Below the pieces are notes generated by a model that was not told where the DNA came from, did no database searches, and was given only the letters and a program-made list of their open reading frames with translations. A stretch of DNA of 49,296 bases from Pedobacter sp. BS3 (lineage in GTDB: Bacteria > Bacteroidota > Bacteroidia > Sphingobacteriales > Sphingobacteriaceae). Positions 1-7,620 of the stretch are shown one piece after another. Both the position numbers and the translations under genes were made by a program. The DNA is taken from assembly GCF_008274585.1 (NCBI RefSeq), contig NZ_VTRT01000011.1, positions 1 through 49,296 of the forward strand, written 5' to 3'. Each line of letters opens with the position of its first letter. Position 1 is the first letter of the stretch.

Positions 1-253
1 TAGTATTATATTTGAAAACAGATGTAGGATTTAATGGCAGTAGGTTTGACCATTTACACAAAATTCTTCACAGGCTCTCTTGTTTCTCTCTTTCGGTCTT
101 CCTGACTTTCTTGTCTCTTGATTCTATGTTCTTGTTTCTCTCTTCCGGTCTGACTTTCCCGACTTTCGGACTACTATCAGCCATGAACTATGAACCATCA
201 GCCGCCTTCAACCTTCTGGCCTTCCACCTGTATAATCGTAGTTGAACTATAAT
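1..253. repeat. Non-coding pyrimidine-rich degenerate repeat
   Basis: No convincing gene is present. The stretch is pyrimidine-rich with a degenerate internal repeat: the words CTTGTTTCTCTCTT and CCGGTCT/CGGTCTTCC recur near 78 and 130. The segment GACTTTCCCGACTTTCGGACTA near 153 is closely matched near 31580 (one base different), so it belongs to a dispersed intergenic family. A 77-codon open frame here is compositionally biased and has no recognisable domain, so it is not called. Confidence 0.55.
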
Positions 254-320
254 ATGATAATATCCTACAAAATATAGCGAAAATATTATAGTAAATACGT
301 ATGTTTTCAGAATAGCTTTG
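254..320 (+). promoter_or_regulatory. Operator copy 1 and -7 element of the symporter operon
   Basis: ATGATAATATCCTACA lies at 254-269. A perfect Bacteroidota -7 match, TAGCTTTG (consensus TAnnTTTG), lies at 313-320, exactly 59 nt from the motif start to the -7 start. No TTG-type -33 box is visible about 20 nt upstream of the -7, which suggests an activator-dependent promoter. The same motif at the same spacing occurs at 5753 and 30506. In this copy the second half of the palindrome (TAGGAT in copy 3) is not conserved. The predicted transcript start is about 325, giving a leader of about 90 nt before the symporter gene. That an AraC-family protein binds here is inferred. Confidence 0.72.
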
Positions 321-415
321 TTACTGTTTTAATAGCAGACTTTGAAATAAAGCAGGCGATGTTCAAAACAAGTGTTTTCCGGACTTGCCTGTTCTTAACC
401 AATTTTAAACGATAG

Positions 416-1978
416 ATGAAAAATCTTCCTGTACTTGACCTTTGTGTTATTGCACTTTACCTGATAGCCATGATAGTTGTCGGAATCTATTTCTCACGTA
501 AGAATAAGAGTTCCGAACAATTTACCAAAGCATCCGGAAAAATACCCGGCTGGGCCATTGGTTTATCTATATATGCTACATTTTTAAGTAGCAATACATT
601 CCTCGGAGTTCCCGGTAAGGCATTTGGAGGTAACTGGAACGCCTTTGTGTTCAGTATATCCATGCCTCTTGCTGCCTGGGTAGCATCCAAATATTTTGTA
701 CCATTTTATCGTACCATTGGCGGAGTATCCGCTTATACACATTTAGAGCACCGGTTTGGCGCCTGGGCACGTACCTACGCCGTTGTGTGCTTTTTATTAA
801 CACAGCTTGCCCGTATGGGCTCCATATTCTTTGGTATAGCCCTGAGCTTACAGGCGCTTACCGGATACAGCATGAGTGTTATCATGATTGTAATGGGCGT
901 CTGTATTATTTTTTACACTGTATTGGGCGGTATTGAGGCCGTTATCTGGACGGAGGTAGTGCAGGCTATTGTCAAGACAGTTGGAGCCTTGCTTATTCTT
1001 TTCCTGATTATTAAGGATATGCCCGGAGGCGTCTCCGATATTATAAAAATTGGTGTGACAGACCAGAAATTCAGTTTAGGAAGCCTGTCGCCCAATTTCA
1101 CCGAATCCACATTCTGGGTAGTGCTTTTTTATGGCTTCTTTATTAACCTGAACAACTTTGGTATGGACCAGAATTATGTACAGCGTTATCATACCGCCAC
1201 ATCCGAAAAAGAAGCAACCAAATCAGTTTGGTTGTGTGTGTGGCTGTATGTTCCGGCATCGCTGTTATTTTTCATAATCGGCACCTGCCTGTACGCTTAT
1301 TACCAGGTGCACCCGGAATTCTTGACCAGCATTAAGCAGCAGGTAGCTATAGAGCGACTACCGCATGGGGCTTCTTCACAGGAAATATCACAGCTGGCAT
1401 CTTCTCTAAAACCCGCCGATTATGGTGATAAGGTAATGCCGCAGTTTATGGTGACTAATATACCGGCGGGCCTGGTTGGATTGATTATTTCAGCTATTCT
1501 TTCGGCAGCCATGAGTACCATCAGCTCCGGTATGAATGCATCGGCAACGGTGTTCTCTGTCGATATTTTCAAGCGCTACATTAAACCTGATATCACCGAA
1601 AAACAAAATATGAATTTATTATATGTGGCTACGGTTGTGTTTGGTCTGCTCGGTATGGGAACCGGTATCGCGATGATTGGAGTCAAAAGCCTGCTTGATA
1701 TCTGGTGGGAGCTTTCCGGGATTTTTGCCGGGGGAATGTTGGGCCTATTCCTGTTGGGCATGATAAGCCGCCGGGCAGGAAATCATGAAGCGCTGACAGC
1801 TACACTTATCGGTATACTGGTTATCCTCTGGATGACCTTCTCTAACCTGATACCGGAGCAATACAGCTTTTTACGTAACCCATTGCACAGTAATATGATT
1901 ATTGTGATTGGTACGCTTACCATTTTCCTGGTGGGATTATTCATGACGTCAGTCCGCAAACAGCCGGTAACGCGATAA
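416..1978 (+). CDS. Sodium:solute symporter (SSS family)
   Basis: Inner-membrane sodium-coupled transporter, 520 residues, usual length for SSS/SGLT proteins. The protein is a series of hydrophobic helices starting at residues 7-26. The family signature in helix 8, AAMSTISSGMNASATVFSVD at about residues 364-383, carries the Ser/Thr residues that form the Na2 sodium site in this family. It is the first gene of a three-gene operon; the next gene starts 27 nt downstream. The partner lyase suggests a sugar-acid, deoxysugar or aminosugar as solute, but the substrate cannot be read from the sequence. An SSS transporter close to a DUF3748 gene and an AraC gene recalls the E. coli yidK-yidL-yidR neighbourhood (recalled from general knowledge). 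Transcription probably starts at the operator/promoter at 254-320. Confidence 0.9.
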   Translation: MKNLPVLDLCVIALYLIAMIVVGIYFSRKNKSSEQFTKASGKIPGWAIGLSIYATFLSSNTFLGVPGKAFGGNWNAFVFSISMPLAAWVASKYFVPFYRTIGGVSAYTHLEHRFGAWARTYAVVCFLLTQLARMGSIFFGIALSLQALTGYSMSVIMIVMGVCIIFYTVLGGIEAVIWTEVVQAIVKTVGALLILFLIIKDMPGGVSDIIKIGVTDQKFSLGSLSPNFTESTFWVVLFYGFFINLNNFGMDQNYVQRYHTATSEKEATKSVWLCVWLYVPASLLFFIIGTCLYAYYQVHPEFLTSIKQQVAIERLPHGASSQEISQLASSLKPADYGDKVMPQFMVTNIPAGLVGLIISAILSAAMSTISSGMNASATVFSVDIFKRYIKPDITEKQNMNLLYVATVVFGLLGMGTGIAMIGVKSLLDIWWELSGIFAGGMLGLFLLGMISRRAGNHEALTATLIGILVILWMTFSNLIPEQYSFLRNPLHSNMIIVIGTLTIFLVGLFMTSVRKQPVTR

Positions 1979-2005
1979 GAAATTAACAAGAAAAGAAATA
2001 AAATA

Positions 2006-2944
2006 ATGAAGAACAAGCAAAAGGGATTTATTCCCGTTATGTTAACGCCGTTTAAAGACAATGGCGCTGTAGATTATGATGGATTATCGCGAATAACCGA
2101 ACTGAATATAGAAGCAGGGGCCGCCGGGTTGTTTGCCAACTGCCTTTCCAGCGAAATGTTTGAGCTTACGCCACAGGAACGTATTGACAGTGTAAAGCAT
2201 ATTGTTAACATCGCAGACGGAGCAGTGCCTATAGTCGCTACCGGGACATTTGCCGGTACTGTAGCGCAACAGGCTGATTTTATAAAGCGTATATACGATA
2301 CCGGTATTGAGGCCGCCATAGTAATTACGGGACTAATGGCCGAAGAAACCGAGCCGGATGAAATTTTCGATAACAATGTTTTCAAGCTGATAGCGCTTAC
2401 GCCAGATATTCCCTTAGGATTTTACGAGTGTCCCGAGCCGTATAAACGATTAATTTCACCAGCACAATTAAAGCGGTTTGTTGAAACCGGCCGGGTAATT
2501 TATCATAAAGATACCTGCCTGGATATAAACCTGATAAAGGAAAAAATCGAGGCTACTAAAGATTATGAACAATTCGGTTTGTACGATGCTTACATGGTAC
2601 ACGCCGTTGAATCGCTTAAAGCCGGTTCCGCGGGGCTGTCCTGTATCCAGGGTAATTTCTTCCCCGAACTGATTGTTTGGTTATGCAATAACTATGACCG
2701 TCCGGAGCTACAACAACAGGTTGTTAAAGTGCAGTCATTCATTACCCGTAACATGGAACCTATGCATGAAGTATATCCCATCGTTGCCAAATATTTTCTT
2801 CAAAAACGCGGACTTAATATCTCATCGTTTACACGCAGAGACGTTGGCCGGTTTACACCAGATGTTAAGCAACGCATTGATGTGCTGTACAATGAATATT
2901 ACCAGCTTCGTGCCGAATTAAATCTCACTTTTGAAATAGCATAA
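2006..2944 (+). CDS. DapA/NanA-type aldolase (dihydrodipicolinate synthase family)
   Basis: TIM-barrel class I aldolase, 312 residues, cytoplasmic (no signal peptide). The Schiff-base lysine is probably K168 in VIYHKDT, and the conserved active-site tyrosine is Y140 in GFYECP; both fit the DapA/N-acetylneuraminate lyase arrangement. The carboxylate-binding loop, G(T/S)TGE in DapA and NanA, is instead ANCLSSE near residue 47, so the substrate is probably neither aspartate semialdehyde nor ordinary sialic acid. It lies between a symporter and a DUF3748 gene, which argues for catabolism of the imported compound by retro-aldol cleavage or dehydration. It could be a 2-keto-3-deoxy sugar acid aldolase or a NanA-like lyase; the family is secure, the substrate is open. 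Confidence 0.85.
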   Translation: MKNKQKGFIPVMLTPFKDNGAVDYDGLSRITELNIEAGAAGLFANCLSSEMFELTPQERIDSVKHIVNIADGAVPIVATGTFAGTVAQQADFIKRIYDTGIEAAIVITGLMAEETEPDEIFDNNVFKLIALTPDIPLGFYECPEPYKRLISPAQLKRFVETGRVIYHKDTCLDINLIKEKIEATKDYEQFGLYDAYMVHAVESLKAGSAGLSCIQGNFFPELIVWLCNNYDRPELQQQVVKVQSFITRNMEPMHEVYPIVAKYFLQKRGLNISSFTRRDVGRFTPDVKQRIDVLYNEYYQLRAELNLTFEIA

Positions 2945-2945
2945 T

Positions 2946-4340
2946 ATGTACAACCGCCTGCATATCGCTGTATTTTACGTTATCTTACCAGGATATTTGT
3001 TTATTATGCAGGCTTGTTCTGTCAATCAATCCGGTAACATGTCTTTTCGCGAAAAACAACTTACACACGATAAAAAAGGTCATTGTCTGCATATTTCACA
3101 AAGCTTTTCGCCGGATAACGAATGGCTGGTGTACGATACCCGTAATAATGATACGCTGATACGGAGCACCGGAAGCATTGAGATAGTAAATGTAAAAACC
3201 GGGGAGATAAAAGAGGTTTATAAAACCTCTAATCAGACGGAATATGGGCCAGGTGTGGGAGCTGTAACATTTTCGCCGGTTGCCGATACCGTCTTGTTTA
3301 TTCACGGTATTCGCAATGCCGATAGCCGTAATCCGTACAGCTTTACCCGTCGTACCGGCGTTGCGGTAGATATTCATCATCCGTATCAACCCGTGTTTAT
3401 GGATGCCCGCGATATTACCGTACCGTTTACTCCGGGCGCTTTACGCGGAGGTACGCATGCCCATTCATGGAGCGCTGACGGGCAATGGATTAGCTTTACC
3501 TACAACGATTATGTGATAGAGCAACTGGCAAAAACCGATACCTCGGTGCAGGATTTGCGGGCAGTAGGCGTGATGGTTCCGGGACATCCGGTTACGGTGG
3601 AATCGGACAATGCAGGCGAAAATAACAGCGGTAAAATGTTTGCCGTTGCGGTAACCCAGGTTACCGAACATCCACAGCCCGGCAGCGATGAAATTGACCG
3701 GGCATTTGATGAGGGCTGGATTGGTAACGGTTATCAAAAGACCGATGGCAGCTGGCAGAAACGGGCTATTGCTTTTCAGGGAAATGTGCGTGACAAGAAT
3801 GGAAAAACCAAAACCGAAGTATTTGTCGTTGACCTGCCCGATAATCTTACCGTGGCTCGTCCGGGATTGCCATTAGAAGGTACAGCAAGCAGCCGTCCAA
3901 ATGTACCGGCCGGAGTAGTGCAACGCCGGATTACATTTACAGCACATGGAATAGAAGGGCCGCGGCATTGGCTGCGCAGTACCAGCGATGGTAAACAAAT
4001 TGCTTTCCTGGCTAAAGATGCAAAGGGCATTGTACAAATTTATGGGGTTTCGCCGAACGGCGGAGCTATTACACAATTAACATTCAATGAATTTTCGGTT
4101 GCAGGACCGTTTAATTTCAGTCCCGATAACCGCTATATTGCTTATCCTGCTGATAACAGCATTTTTATAACCGATTTAAAAACATCCCGCTCAGAACGGG
4201 TAACACCAAAATCAACCGATGATGAAAAACCGGTAGGCGGTGTAGTTTGGTCGCATGACGGCAAAACACTGGCTTATAACCGTTATGTAAAATCAGGAAA
4301 TGAGCAGTTTTTGCAGATTTTTGTGAGTAAGCGGTTGTAA
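2946..4340 (+). CDS. DUF3748 lipoprotein, TolB/WD40-like propeller
   Basis: 464 residues, starting one base after the previous stop, so co-translation with the lyase is likely. The N-terminus is hydrophobic with a lipobox-like FIMQAC (C24), predicting export and lipid anchoring. The rest consists of beta-propeller blades with TolB/PD40-style phrases: SFSPDNEWLVYDTR, SWSADGQWISFTYND, NFSPDNRYIAYP and VWSHDGKTLAYNRY. The central stretch with GGTHAHSWS and the region around residues 230-260 resemble DUF3748, the family of E. coli YidR. No catalytic function is established for that family. The linkage to an SSS transporter and a lyase suggests binding or processing of the same sugar outside the cytoplasm. 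No frameshift or truncation is seen. Confidence 0.8.
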   Translation: MYNRLHIAVFYVILPGYLFIMQACSVNQSGNMSFREKQLTHDKKGHCLHISQSFSPDNEWLVYDTRNNDTLIRSTGSIEIVNVKTGEIKEVYKTSNQTEYGPGVGAVTFSPVADTVLFIHGIRNADSRNPYSFTRRTGVAVDIHHPYQPVFMDARDITVPFTPGALRGGTHAHSWSADGQWISFTYNDYVIEQLAKTDTSVQDLRAVGVMVPGHPVTVESDNAGENNSGKMFAVAVTQVTEHPQPGSDEIDRAFDEGWIGNGYQKTDGSWQKRAIAFQGNVRDKNGKTKTEVFVVDLPDNLTVARPGLPLEGTASSRPNVPAGVVQRRITFTAHGIEGPRHWLRSTSDGKQIAFLAKDAKGIVQIYGVSPNGGAITQLTFNEFSVAGPFNFSPDNRYIAYPADNSIFITDLKTSRSERVTPKSTDDEKPVGGVVWSHDGKTLAYNRYVKSGNEQFLQIFVSKRL

Positions 4341-4362
4341 TTAAAAAGTACCTGCTTTCTGT

Positions 4363-4680
4363 TAGCGCTCGTTTGCAACGAGTGCTATATTCTGTTGTGA
4401 TTGTATCACAAACAATCATGATTTTTGGCGTTATAAACGCCGTGCAATGAGGCGCTCGTTGCAAACGAGCGCTATCCGATATGAAAATAGTAATGTGCCG
4501 TAGGCACAATCGCTTTGTAAAAAATGTATGTAAATATACTTGCCCTGTAGGGGCAATCCATTGATTGGTCTCACAATGTAGCAAATGATTAACCAAAAGA
4601 TATAACCCAGTAAGGTGTGTACCTGCGGCACGCTTCTCATACGTTTGTGCTGTTATAAAGCGGCTGCTCCTACGGAGCAA
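4363..4680. repeat. Cluster of short hairpin (REP-like) repeats
   Basis: Non-coding gap between the convergent ends of the DUF3748 and AraC genes. Hairpins seen: 4363-4387 (11-bp stem with one G-T pair, loop TGC), 4452-4472 (GCGCTCGTT/AACGAGCGC, loop GCA), 4494-4508 (TGTGCC/GGCACA, loop GTA), about 4540-4556 (TTGCCCT/GGGGCAA, loop GTA, one T-G pair) and 4665-4679 (TGCTCC/GGAGCA, loop TAC). Loops are mostly three bases. The segment 4619-4680 is homologous to 49212-49272. Position between convergent genes would allow a bidirectional terminator role. A 171-codon minus-strand open frame across the region is an artefact of the repeats. Confidence 0.75.
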
Positions 4681-4742
4681 GAGTCACTCGATTATATCCT
4701 TATTTTTCGTACCTCGCTTAACTCTTAACTTTCAACCTGACA

Positions 4743-5606
4743 TCAATACGTCAGATACTTCTTTTTATATTCTAACGGAGTCATGCCTTTAACTTTCTTA
4801 AAATGACGGTAAAAGTTAGAAACGTTATTAAATCCGCACTCAAAACAAATAACCTCGGTAGGTAATTTATCTTCTACCAGGTAGCGGCAGGCATGGCTTA
4901 TCCTGATTTCAATTAAAAAATCGTAATAGGTTTTCTTGGTAATCAGCTTAAAATAACGACAAAACGAAGTAACGCTCAAATTGCTCAATGCAGAAATCTC
5001 TTCCAGGGTAATTTCCCGCTTATAATTTGACAAGGTATGTGTATAAATTTTATTCAGCCTGACCGTGTCGTTCGACTGGGTAAAATTCGGCACCGAGGCA
5101 ATATTTTTGTACTCTTCAGTCTCTGCAAGGGTTTTTAAGATAGAAAGCAGGATAATCAGCCGGTCAAGGTTGGTAGCATCAATAGCCGACACCATCAGTT
5201 CCGACAATTTTTTCCGTGCTTCGCCCTGTATAACCATGCCGCGAAGCGCTTTCTCAAAAAGCTTGGGCAGCAGGTAAGCCTCCGGCAAGCTCAGGATATC
5301 TTTACCCAGGCAATCGGGTAAAAAATGAATCACGATGGCCTCAACGCTCAGCTCATCATTTTGCTGAAAATACTCCTCGCGGCAACGCCAGGTATGCGGT
5401 AAATTTTGTCCGAGCAGGATAATATCGCCGGAAGAAAAATTGCTGATATTATCCCCGATGAAACGCACTCCCTCACCCCGCATCACATAATGTAATTCCA
5501 GTTCCGGATGGTAGTGCCAGATAGTGCCAAAGTTGGGCTGTATGTCATGCCGTATGCTGAACGAGTTCTGAAGTTTAACCGGTACTTTATGATATTGCGG
5601 CTTCAT
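4743..5606 (-). CDS. AraC-family regulator with cupin sensor (paralogue 1)
   Basis: 287-residue cytoplasmic regulator. Residues about 10-85 form an AraC-type cupin sugar-binding domain (FGTIWHYHPELELHYVMRGE, followed by LLGQNLPHTW). Residues about 190-285 hold two helix-turn-helix motifs: ITLEEISALSNLSVTSFCRY, then the second helix pair ending CGFNNVSNFYRHFKKVKGMT with the typical TPLEYKKKY tail. It is closely related along its whole length to the proteins at 29626 and 45781. It is divergent from the isomerase-kinase operon; the shared 293-bp gap holds operator copy 2. Probable role: activate the symporter, isomerase and sigma operons when it binds its sugar. The ligand is unknown. Confidence 0.9.
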   Translation of the reverse strand: MKPQYHKVPVKLQNSFSIRHDIQPNFGTIWHYHPELELHYVMRGEGVRFIGDNISNFSSGDIILLGQNLPHTWRCREEYFQQNDELSVEAIVIHFLPDCLGKDILSLPEAYLLPKLFEKALRGMVIQGEARKKLSELMVSAIDATNLDRLIILLSILKTLAETEEYKNIASVPNFTQSNDTVRLNKIYTHTLSNYKREITLEEISALSNLSVTSFCRYFKLITKKTYYDFLIEIRISHACRYLVEDKLPTEVICFECGFNNVSNFYRHFKKVKGMTPLEYKKKYLTY

Positions 5607-5752
5607 AGCGGCTTTTTACTAATTTAAGTTCTGGTTAGAAATTAAGTATTACAGGCTACAGCGCTTTAGCAATACAGCCGGTTCTCATCAATTGGTTTTG
5701 TTTTTTTAATTCTATTACTAAGGAAAGCAAAAAATACAATCTTTCAAAGTTT

Positions 5753-5819
5753 ATGATAATATCCTACAAAAAAAGGATAAGAAACTGCATAAATCCGGAG
5801 ATTGGTTAACGCATATTTG
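5753..5819 (+). promoter_or_regulatory. Operator copy 2 and -7 element of the isomerase operon
   Basis: ATGATAATATCCTACA at 5753-5768 is followed by AAAAAAGGATAAGAAA. ATCCTA and AGGAT form an imperfect inverted repeat with a 6-nt centre. CATATTTG at 5812-5819 matches five of the six fixed positions of TAnnTTTG and starts exactly 59 nt after the motif start, as at 254 and 30506. No -33 TTG is present at the right distance. The leader contains a small hairpin (GCTGC/GCAGC) near 5824-5839. It lies between the divergent AraC gene and the isomerase gene, so it may also control the AraC gene. Confidence 0.75.
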
Positions 5820-5898
5820 TATAGCTGCATGAGGGCAGCCACTAACCGGTTTATGAATTAAATTTTCAGTTTAACGTATTAATCATTCTTACGATATT

Positions 5899-7515
5899 AT
5901 GAGTACAGGCAACAAAGAAATCTGGCTGGTTGCCAGCGGAGATTTACGATTAGCAGCCAACCAGGATTGCTGGCAGGCGCAATATGAAATGGAAGAGCTG
6001 TTAAAAGCGGCCCTTGAAAAGCAAGGTTATACCATCAGGCGGGCACATCCTTACGATGAAGTAAAGAAACACGGGTTTATCGATTCGCAAAAGATGGGGA
6101 TGGAAGTTTTCCGAAATATTGACCCCAATGCGCCGCTGATTGTTGCAGAAAGCGTCTGGCAATATACACACCATGTGCTTGCCGGACTTACCACGCATCA
6201 GGGCCCGATTCTTACCGTTGCCAATTGGAGCGGTATGTGGCCGGGTTTGGTCGGCTTGTTAAACCTGAATGGTTCGCTAACCAAAGCAGGAGTAAATTAC
6301 AGCACGCTGTGGAGTAAAGATTTCGGCGATGATTTCTTTACCCGGAACCTGAACGAGTGGCTGACTACCGGGAAAATTAAACATGACCTGCAGCATGTGA
6401 AAGATTATAAGCTGGTTAAGATTCCGGCAGCGGATGAGAAGACTGGGTTGGAATTTGCCGCTGAACTGAAAGGCAACAAAGCCATTATGGGTGTGTTCGA
6501 TGAAGGCTGTATGGGCATGTTCAATGCCATTGTGCCCGACCATTTGTTGCATGCTACAGGCATTTTCAAGGAGCGTCTCAGCCAATCAACGTTATATGCC
6601 CGTATGCAGCAGGTAAGCGACGCGGATGCCCGCAAGGTATTAGATTGGCTGCTGCAAAAGGGAATGAGCTTTAACTGGGGCAGCGATGAAGCTACCGAGC
6701 TTACCGAAAAACAAACATTGGAACAATGTAAAATGTATATCGCTGCGCTCCGCATTGCCGATGAATTTGGCTGCAATACCATCGGTATACAATACCAGCA
6801 GGGCCTGAAAGACCTCACTGGCGCAAGCGATTTGGTAGAAGGATTGTTAAATAATACCGAACGTCCGCCGGTGTATAGCGAAGATGGCAGAGAATTGTAT
6901 GCAGGCAAAGCGCTTCCGCATTTTAACGAGGTTGACGAATGCGCTGGTATTGATGCGTTGGTAACCTATCATCTGTGGAATAAATTAGGCTTACGCGGCG
7001 ATAACACCCTGCATGATATTCGCTGGGGCGAACATTACCGGGGCGATGGTATTGATGATTTTGTTTGGGTGTTCCTGATTTCAGGAGCTGTACCCGCTTC
7101 GCATTTTGCAAATGGCTACCGCGATGCAGGCAGCGACAGGCAGCCACCAATGTATTTCAGGTTAGGCGGCGGTACATTAAAAGGTGTAAGCAAACCGGGA
7201 CCGATTGTGTGGAGCCGCGTTTACATTATGGATGATAAGCTGCATTGCGATTTAGGTGTTGGCGAAGCTGTAAAGCTCCCCGAAGACGAATCGCAGCGTC
7301 GCTGGAAGGCAACCACGCCACAGTGGCCCATTATGCACGCCGTGCTTAAAGGCGTTTCCCGCGACCAGTTGATGGGGCGGCACAAAGCCAATCACATCCA
7401 TGTAGTGTACACGGATAATGAGGCACAGGCACATCAGGCCTGCCGGATTAAGGCCGCTGCCCTGGCAGGATTAGGTATTGAAGTGCATTTCTGCGGAGAT
7501 GTGGAACTGGATTAG
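5899..7515 (+). CDS. L-fucose isomerase-like aldose-ketose isomerase
   Basis: 538-residue cytoplasmic protein resembling the FucI/AraA superfamily, which interconverts aldoses and ketoses with a metal cofactor. The N-terminal half has a Rossmann-like domain (ESVWQYTHHVLAGL, then GPILTVANWSGMWPGLVG). AIMGVFDEGCMGMFNAIV puts E202 at a probable metal-binding position; IGIQYQQGLKDL and HANHIHVVYTD supply further polar residues typical of this fold. It is slightly shorter than E. coli FucI (about 591 residues). The kinase downstream looks like a ribulokinase, so the natural substrate could be L-arabinose or another pentose/deoxyhexose rather than L-fucose. First gene of an operon driven from 5753-5819. 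Family fairly sure, substrate open. Confidence 0.8.
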   Translation: MSTGNKEIWLVASGDLRLAANQDCWQAQYEMEELLKAALEKQGYTIRRAHPYDEVKKHGFIDSQKMGMEVFRNIDPNAPLIVAESVWQYTHHVLAGLTTHQGPILTVANWSGMWPGLVGLLNLNGSLTKAGVNYSTLWSKDFGDDFFTRNLNEWLTTGKIKHDLQHVKDYKLVKIPAADEKTGLEFAAELKGNKAIMGVFDEGCMGMFNAIVPDHLLHATGIFKERLSQSTLYARMQQVSDADARKVLDWLLQKGMSFNWGSDEATELTEKQTLEQCKMYIAALRIADEFGCNTIGIQYQQGLKDLTGASDLVEGLLNNTERPPVYSEDGRELYAGKALPHFNEVDECAGIDALVTYHLWNKLGLRGDNTLHDIRWGEHYRGDGIDDFVWVFLISGAVPASHFANGYRDAGSDRQPPMYFRLGGGTLKGVSKPGPIVWSRVYIMDDKLHCDLGVGEAVKLPEDESQRRWKATTPQWPIMHAVLKGVSRDQLMGRHKANHIHVVYTDNEAQAHQACRIKAAALAGLGIEVHFCGDVELD

Positions 7516-7550
7516 TTGTTAGTTGGTTAGTGATTGGTTGGTTAGTGTGA

Positions 7551-7614
7551 CATCTCACATCTAAAATCTCATATCTAAAATCTCATATCTAAAATCTCAT
7601 ATCTTAAAATCTAA
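7551..7614 (+). repeat. Tandem 14-bp repeat between isomerase and kinase genes
   Basis: Unit ATCTAAAATCTCAT repeats exactly at 7559-7572, 7573-7586 and 7587-7600, followed by a degenerate copy 7601-7614; a partial unit precedes. It fills most of the 105-bp gap between two genes expected to be in one operon. There are no unique spacers, so this is not a CRISPR array. Copy number may vary between strains; any effect on kinase translation is speculative. Confidence 0.85.
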
Positions 7615-7620
7615 AAGAGA

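Noticed and set aside
12-245. 77-codon open frame at the left end
   Set aside because: Lies in pyrimidine-rich repeat DNA whose core word recurs at 31570-31600 outside any gene; no domain and biased composition.
4165-4680. 171-codon minus-strand frame across the gap after the DUF3748 gene
   Set aside because: Runs through several palindromic repeats and overlaps the end of a well-supported gene; the open frame is best explained by repeat composition.
7551-7614. Possible CRISPR array
   Set aside because: Units are 14 bp and contiguous, without unique spacers; no cas gene in the window.
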